Below, piece by piece: positions 58,841-64,000 of a DNA stretch of 64,000 nt. The position numbers and the translations under genes are program-made. The notes under the pieces were generated by a model. That model saw only the letters and a list, made by a program, of their open reading frames with translations, was not told where the DNA came from and did no database searches. The number at the start of each line of letters is the position of its first letter. Position 1 is the first letter of the stretch. Source of the DNA: Chlamydoabsidia padenii (Eukaryota > Mucoromycota > Mucoromycetes > Mucorales > Cunninghamellaceae). The DNA lies in the NCBI GenBank assembly GCA_025330725.1, contig JAIWND010000001.1, positions 1,990,501 to 2,054,500 on the forward strand, written 5' to 3'.

Positions 58841-60134
58841 ATGGTAGTCGATTCTCTGTAAGTATAACAAAACTCCTTGCACCATTCGATCTCATACTAA
58901 CTAATCATATTTATGTATCATTTTCTTTTATAGTGAATTCAAAGACCTACAATCTCAACTCGAACAATTACAGTTGGAATGTAAGTCCTTTAGAAAATTG
59001 GGAGGGGGGGGAGGCTTATTACATCAAATGTATGATTAACGTTAACGTTTTTTATTTTTATTGCATTAGTAAAAAATAAGAATGACGAAAAACGAAAACT
59101 TCGTTATATTTTGGGTGGGGAAAAGTTAAAGGTCCTGCAGTTGAACCATTTCAAGGCACCCATCCGAGGTAAAAACAATCAAATAAAATAAAAAGGAGTC
59201 CTGGTATATATCTTTTAACTCGGACGTGTGTGTGTGTTTTTTTTTTTTTTTTTGTATAGATCCTTATACACGATCCCTGGTTAATAAAGACGCCGAACAG
59301 GCCGAAGTAAACAGGATATACAACACACATACACACAAACGCTAATGAATCCTTTAATTGTATAGATATTTATGCAACAATTACCTGCCTGGTCTCAAAA
59401 AAGATTTATTCACCAACTACTAGGTAACTATCGACTCGCAGGCCCGACGACTTTTGATTATAAAAGCAACTACCTCTGTATTCGACTGGACACCTTTTAC
59501 AATCGACGATACTACGAACCTTACTATATTGTCCTGGACCCAATAGACGACAATAGGATTCAATGGACATCACTTCCTTGGTTTCTTGCAAGCATTCCGG
59601 AAATTGAAAAACGGCCATTATCAACTGCTGATCTAAACGTAATTACTACAGCTCTCCACGATAAATGAACACTAACCCCTCCCTTTTTCCTTTGCAAAAA
59701 AGGAATTACTTAGGAGCTATCAAGTAGCATTACTGGCATTTGTGGCAAGAAGGGAGCAGCTCAAGGAATTAAAGGACAAGACGGATGGAAGATATGTCAA
59801 TATCTCACCTATTGGAGAAACAGGTCAAGGACTTACCTTTACGCGTCGACTGCCGGAGAATGATTCGAGGTAAGTAGTCAACTCTTCCCACAAACAAGTT
59901 GAACTCATAAACGATTTTTTTTAATGCTTTATTTTGACTAGCTTTACGGTTGTTATCTTGTATGAAAATACAGGATCCATGTACCCTACCAGTGTCAAGG
60001 CCAGATCGAGAAGACGACGGTCACTATGGATGTCGGACACTGTTGCTGTGCCCCAGGAATCTGAACCTATCCAACGTATTGTCGATGCATTTAAAAATAA
60101 TACACTATATGAAGCTTTTAAAAAAATGGTCTAA
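58841..60134 (+). CDS. CENP-O/Mcm21-like kinetochore protein
   Basis: Seven exons (58841-58857, 58934-58980, 59070-59168, 59260-59306, 59366-59638, 59703-59869, 59942-60134) give about 280 aa. A short coiled coil (EFKDLQSQLEQLQLELKNK) precedes the conserved part: NYRLAGPTTFDYKSNYLCIR, LDTFYNRRYYEPYYIVLD, IQWTSLPWFLASIPEI, and a helix ending VALLAFVARREQLKELK. These match the CENP-O (Mcm21/Mal2) pattern of an RLTG-like strand, an F/Y-N-x-YYEPYY strand and a C-terminal basic helix. CENP-O is part of the inner kinetochore COMA/CENP-OPQUR complex. The first exon is 17 nt. The family is fast-evolving, so assignment is by pattern and moderate in certainty. Confidence 0.72.
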
Positions 60135-60534
60135 TCCTATGATAGTTTACTTTTTTATATATTTTTTATTTGTCTATATTCTTCCCCACTATACTATCTT
60201 ACTTATTAATAAAACTGGAAACTTTATGCTTCCCTTTGAAAATATAACCATCATTGTCTTTATTATAAAACTCGACATTTTATGCAAATGCCACCATGAC
60301 TAAAACATATCCGTTTAATTAATAAATTGGTTACATGTTTGTTCGTTTTACAATGATGCATCATTCATTGTGTAACACGTCGGGATTTGACTTCAGATCC
60401 CTCGCTCGTACGCGTGAGGATCAAAAGGCCTTTGTCAAATCCATACCCCATAGCCAAACAAGACAATCATTTCCTTTAAAATCATTTTTATTAGTAATAC
60501 AAAAGGGTAAAATAAACAACTATACACATCTATT

Positions 60535-63500
60535 TTATGGGGAAGGAGAATAAAAGGGATTGACGGGATAGATATTGATGATAGGAGGAGTACGTTCGAC
60601 ATTGACTTGAATGAGCACATCAAAAGTAGCAAATGTCTTGAATACCTGCACACGATCCGATCGGCCATCATGAGCACCAGTCTTGTTATTTTCCCGGATC
60701 TGACCCACCGTGTCCATATTCACAGCTATATTATTTTTCCAGTACACTGTCAACGTGTTGGCATCGTATACGAACCCATCCAAAGGCAAAGCATCCATAT
60801 ATACCCGCGATTCAAGACCATAGTCTGGGACAAGCAAGTCAAAAGTATCATTATTCACCTGTAATACAATAGCCTGACGTATAATGGGGCCTTCTGTATG
60901 TGAGATCCTGGCGAGGTAGCGAGTCAGGTAGAGGTGTCCACTTTGTTCTTGGGCATTCTTTGCTCCATCCTTCTTTTGATTACATTGTAAGGCAATGGAT
61001 TGTACTTTTTTCTTGGCGTATCCACAATCATCTATCAAATTATAAAGTGAGTACTACTTGCTCAATAAAGAGAGAGAGAGAGAGAGAGTTACCTTTTTCT
61101 TGCAGGATGGATTCTAATTGACGATGTACAATGACATCGGCATATCGTCGGATAGGTGAGGTAAAGTGAGTATACATCGGGACATTCAAGGCAAAGTGCA
61201 GGAATTTGGAAGTGTCATCAAAGGATCCTGTACAAAAGTATTTGGCACGCCGCATAGGTTTGATCGCGAGAATACGCAAGACGTATTTGACCTCTTCGGA
61301 TTCAATGGCGTCAAATGAAGCTTGTAGTGTCCCGGATGTACTTCCGTCAATAGAATAGCCCAAATTTTCCGCCACCTGTATAAATTCATCCTATAAAAAA
61401 AAAAAAAGAGAGATCAGTTTACCACTCATCACTACCATCCTGTTGTTTCTATATAGTACTTACCAGGCGACGTTCAATAGGTGGTTCATGACGACGGAGC
61501 ATTGCTTCACCAGGATAATGTTCGCATATCTTTTCAGCCACACTCATGTTTGCGCGTAACATGAATTCTTCAATCAGGCGATTGGATTCCTTGAGTTGAT
61601 AGACCCACACTTTTTCAGGTTCACCCTCTTTATCCAGTTTGAAGGACAGCTTGATAGAGTTCATTGAGAGAGCACCATTTTCATACCGCCGTTTTCGCAT
61701 AGAGAGAGCCAACTTGTGTAGATCGAGAATATCTTGTTCAACCAAAGCTACAGGATGATTCATGACCTTGGCTGTTGAGGGTAATCCGCTGTTGTCAATT
61801 ACACTTTGAGCATCGTCGTAGGCCAATTTTGCACATGATCTACAAGAAGGAATAAAACACACATACACACAGTTAGTCATCCTACAATAAATACTCTTTT
61901 TGTCTCTTTGAAAAGTGGTTGGACTTACTTGATGATAGTTCGACCGAACCAAGTATCCAAAATATTACCAGCGCTATCCATTTTCCAGATCACAGAGAAA
62001 GCCAAGCGTTCCACATCAGGATTCAAACTACAAAGTTGTTCACATAGCAGAGAAGGAAGCATAGGAATCACACGGTCCACCAAATAAGTACTTGTTGCAC
62101 GGTCTCTTGCTTCCACGTCCAATTGCGTGTTTCGTTTTAAAAAGTATGATACATCGGCGATATGCACACCTACTTCATATTGTCCATCTTCAAGTCTAGT
62201 AATGTGCAAGGCATCATCCAAATCTATTATCATATTAAAGTATAAGTATACAACCACCATACTTGACCTTTATTTCCTTTTCCTTTTACCTTTAGCTGTT
62301 TCTGGATCAATGGTAAAGATACGCTCCGACCGAAGATCCCGACGAGTCTTGTATTCCTTTTCAGGAATAGACCAAGGGGTTTTTGGAAGAGCACGTAGAG
62401 CCTTGATGCTAAAATCAGCATCTAAAATGTTGTTGTTGGCTAGAATTGATTGTGCCTCCACCGCCATTTCACCAAGAGGACCAATGTCAGAAACCAATTT
62501 GCCAAATGGATATTTTGAGTCAATAGGCCAGCGTGTGCATTTTCCCTATCAAGAGCAAGAGAGAATCAGTTTCATAATAGTTAGTATTTCCTTTTTTGAA
62601 AAAAAAAGAGTAATTGATTATAGTTGATGACTTACGGCGAAGATTTCATTCTTGTATTTTGATGGATCCTTCAAAAAGTCATCAGGTGCATGGGATACAG
62701 GAATGGCAATGAGAGGTGCACGTCTATCAGTCGGTCGAAGCCACACCAAGCGAATGTGATTGTTGTTTGCAGCAGGAAGTGGTGATTCTTCATCCGAGTC
62801 ATCTTCATTGTTCTTGTCTTTAGTGGTTTGTCCACCGCCATGTCGATCAATATGAATAGTCCTGTTGAGATATAGTTAGTATAAAGAATCTATTTAAAAA
62901 TGCCATTCATATGTACTTACCCCGTGATTTGTTGCCCTTCCATGCGATGCAGAATACAGACGACTTGCCCACAATGTTTTGGTTTGTTCTTGTCCACGTT
63001 GTCTTCATCATCAGTTGCGATTTCAGTAGCTCCGTTGCTTGGATTTGAAGGTTTTTGAGAAGCATCCTTGTTTTTCTTTCGGTTCCAAATAGTATCCACA
63101 TCAATTAACCGGACAGCCACCATGTCACCTTCCAAGGCCCGATTCCGATCACGCAAACCATTAATATAAATGTCGTATTCCAAATCATCCGATGTCACGT
63201 AACCGTCAGATCGATTGCGTTTACTGATTCGTAAGATACCTTGGTAAAGTGTACTTTTTGCGATTTCTTCCTCCACCAACTTTGGCGACATGTATGGTTC
63301 ATAGTGTGGTCGTCGTCCTACTGTTACTTTGTCGTCTTGATGAATGTAGTCAGTTGTCGTTGTTGTTACCATAGTGGCAGCCTGTCGTTCTTCCTCCAAT
63401 TTCTTTTCGATCCGCTTCTTTCGGCGTACTATCCCCCCCCAAAAAAATAATAAGAGTTGAGATCTTGGTTTCATTCTAATGACATGCTATACTTTTCTTT

Positions 63501-64000
63501 TTATTTCGTTTTACCTTTCTTCTCCTTTCGAGTTTTTGACTTGGTAGACTTTTCACCATCATCTTGCTGGGTCTGAGACTGATTTGTCGCTTGATGGTCC
63601 TGATTGTTGTGAGTGTTGCTGTGTTGGTGAGCGTCTTTTTCTTGATTGCTACCAGTTTGCTGATGTTGACCGTTGGTGCTTTGTTGATGATCCTTCTGGT
63701 GTTTACTATTTGTTGTTTGTTGTTGGATCTCTTTATTTACTTGATGTTGAGCAGTTCCTTCGAATTGATTGCAGGCCCGGACAAAGTAGTTGGACAGAGA
63801 GAGTGCTGGATCCAAAGCAGGTCCCGCTGACAGTTTCTTTTTGCGATCCCGACGAGGCATAGAGTCCATGGCAGGCGGTTTCTGAGAGGTGGTTTCTTTT
63901 GATGGTGCCCCAGGTTGCTGCGGTTGTTGAGAGATGATTTCCTTGGGTCGTTTCTGCTGCGGTTTCTGTTGAGTTAGATCACCGAATTCAATCTCTTCCA
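60535..64000 (-). CDS. DIS3L2-type 3'-5' exoribonuclease (RNB), 5' partial
   Basis: Minus-strand gene ending at 60535; its 5' end runs past the right edge, since the Q/P-rich frame is open to 64000. After a long disordered Gln/His-rich leader come cold-shock domains ([31 protein letters not shown]) and a full RNB domain: [18 protein letters not shown] with the catalytic Asp cluster, [49 protein letters not shown], and [22 protein letters not shown]-terminal S1-like region follows. No PIN domain is visible, arguing for Dis3L2 rather than Dis3. Yeast Ssd1 belongs to this family but has lost catalysis; the intact Asp residues here predict activity. Such enzymes degrade oligouridylated RNAs in the cytosol. 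Confidence 0.9.

Noticed and set aside
60381..60420. Stretch resembling a tRNA 3' half on the minus strand (ATCTGAAGTCAAATCCCGACG)
   Set aside because: No matching acceptor or D arm; no cloverleaf can be built.

Overview
The window is eukaryotic nuclear DNA from a filamentous fungus, most likely Mucoromycota and probably Mucorales-like. Almost every gene is split by short introns (about 45 to 130 nt) with GTAAG-type donors, ACTAA-type branch sites and TAG acceptors. Spacers are AT-rich and full of A/T homopolymers and CT-rich leaders. Housekeeping fungal genes sit at roughly one per 2 to 2.5 kb on both strands. The phylum assignment is inferred from overall style and gene content (multi-exon urease with UreG, a CM-PDT P-protein, a DIS3L2-type nuclease, SHPRH); no rRNA or marker phylogeny was available.

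Layout. 0.2-6.4 kb: a two-TM hypothetical protein, a Gly-rich small protein, an ankyrin protein and a LAMTOR1-like Ragulator subunit, all plus strand. 7.1-13.2 kb: a chorismate mutase-prephenate dehydratase fusion (minus), a small type I membrane protein, mitochondrial TAM41, an eroded gene remnant and ribosomal protein S29. 13.8-23.3 kb (minus): the NuA4 scaffold EAF1/VID21 and a NEO1/ATP9-type P4 ATPase. 24.0-29.0 kb: a divergent ureG/urease pair. 29.6-38.7 kb: an INCENP/Sli15-like protein, a GH47 mannosidase, a WD40 protein and the PP2A scaffold subunit. 39.8-48.3 kb: SHPRH-type SNF2/RING ligase and a Cdc4/Fbxw7-type F-box WD40 protein, divergent. 48.8-53.0 kb: a TauD-type dioxygenase and a CDF cation transporter. 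53-57 kb is gene-poor for protein but carries a non-coding snoRNA host locus that includes U14. 57.0-64 kb: squalene synthase, a CENP-O/Mcm21-like protein and a DIS3L2-type exonuclease that runs off the right edge.

How the genes relate. The clearest functional linkage is urease with its GTPase UreG: head-to-head genes that share a 598-bp promoter region with one mirrored copy of the same element (TTCAAATCCCGAC) facing each gene. The core 9-mer CAAATCCCG recurs seven times in the window, all in spacers, and related GAAATCCCGC copies lie upstream of two more genes. Two chromosome-segregation genes (INCENP-like, CENP-O-like) and two ubiquitin-ligase genes (SHPRH, Fbxw7-like) are present but not otherwise clustered. 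No transposon, CRISPR, tRNA or rRNA gene was recognised.

The most noteworthy items are the U14 snoRNA in an intron of a two- or three-exon non-coding gene, with two further box C/D candidates; the bacterial-architecture P-protein; the recurrent promoter element; a 10-nt micro-exon inside the SHPRH RING domain; a GC-AG intron in urease; and initiator exons as short as the ATG codon alone.
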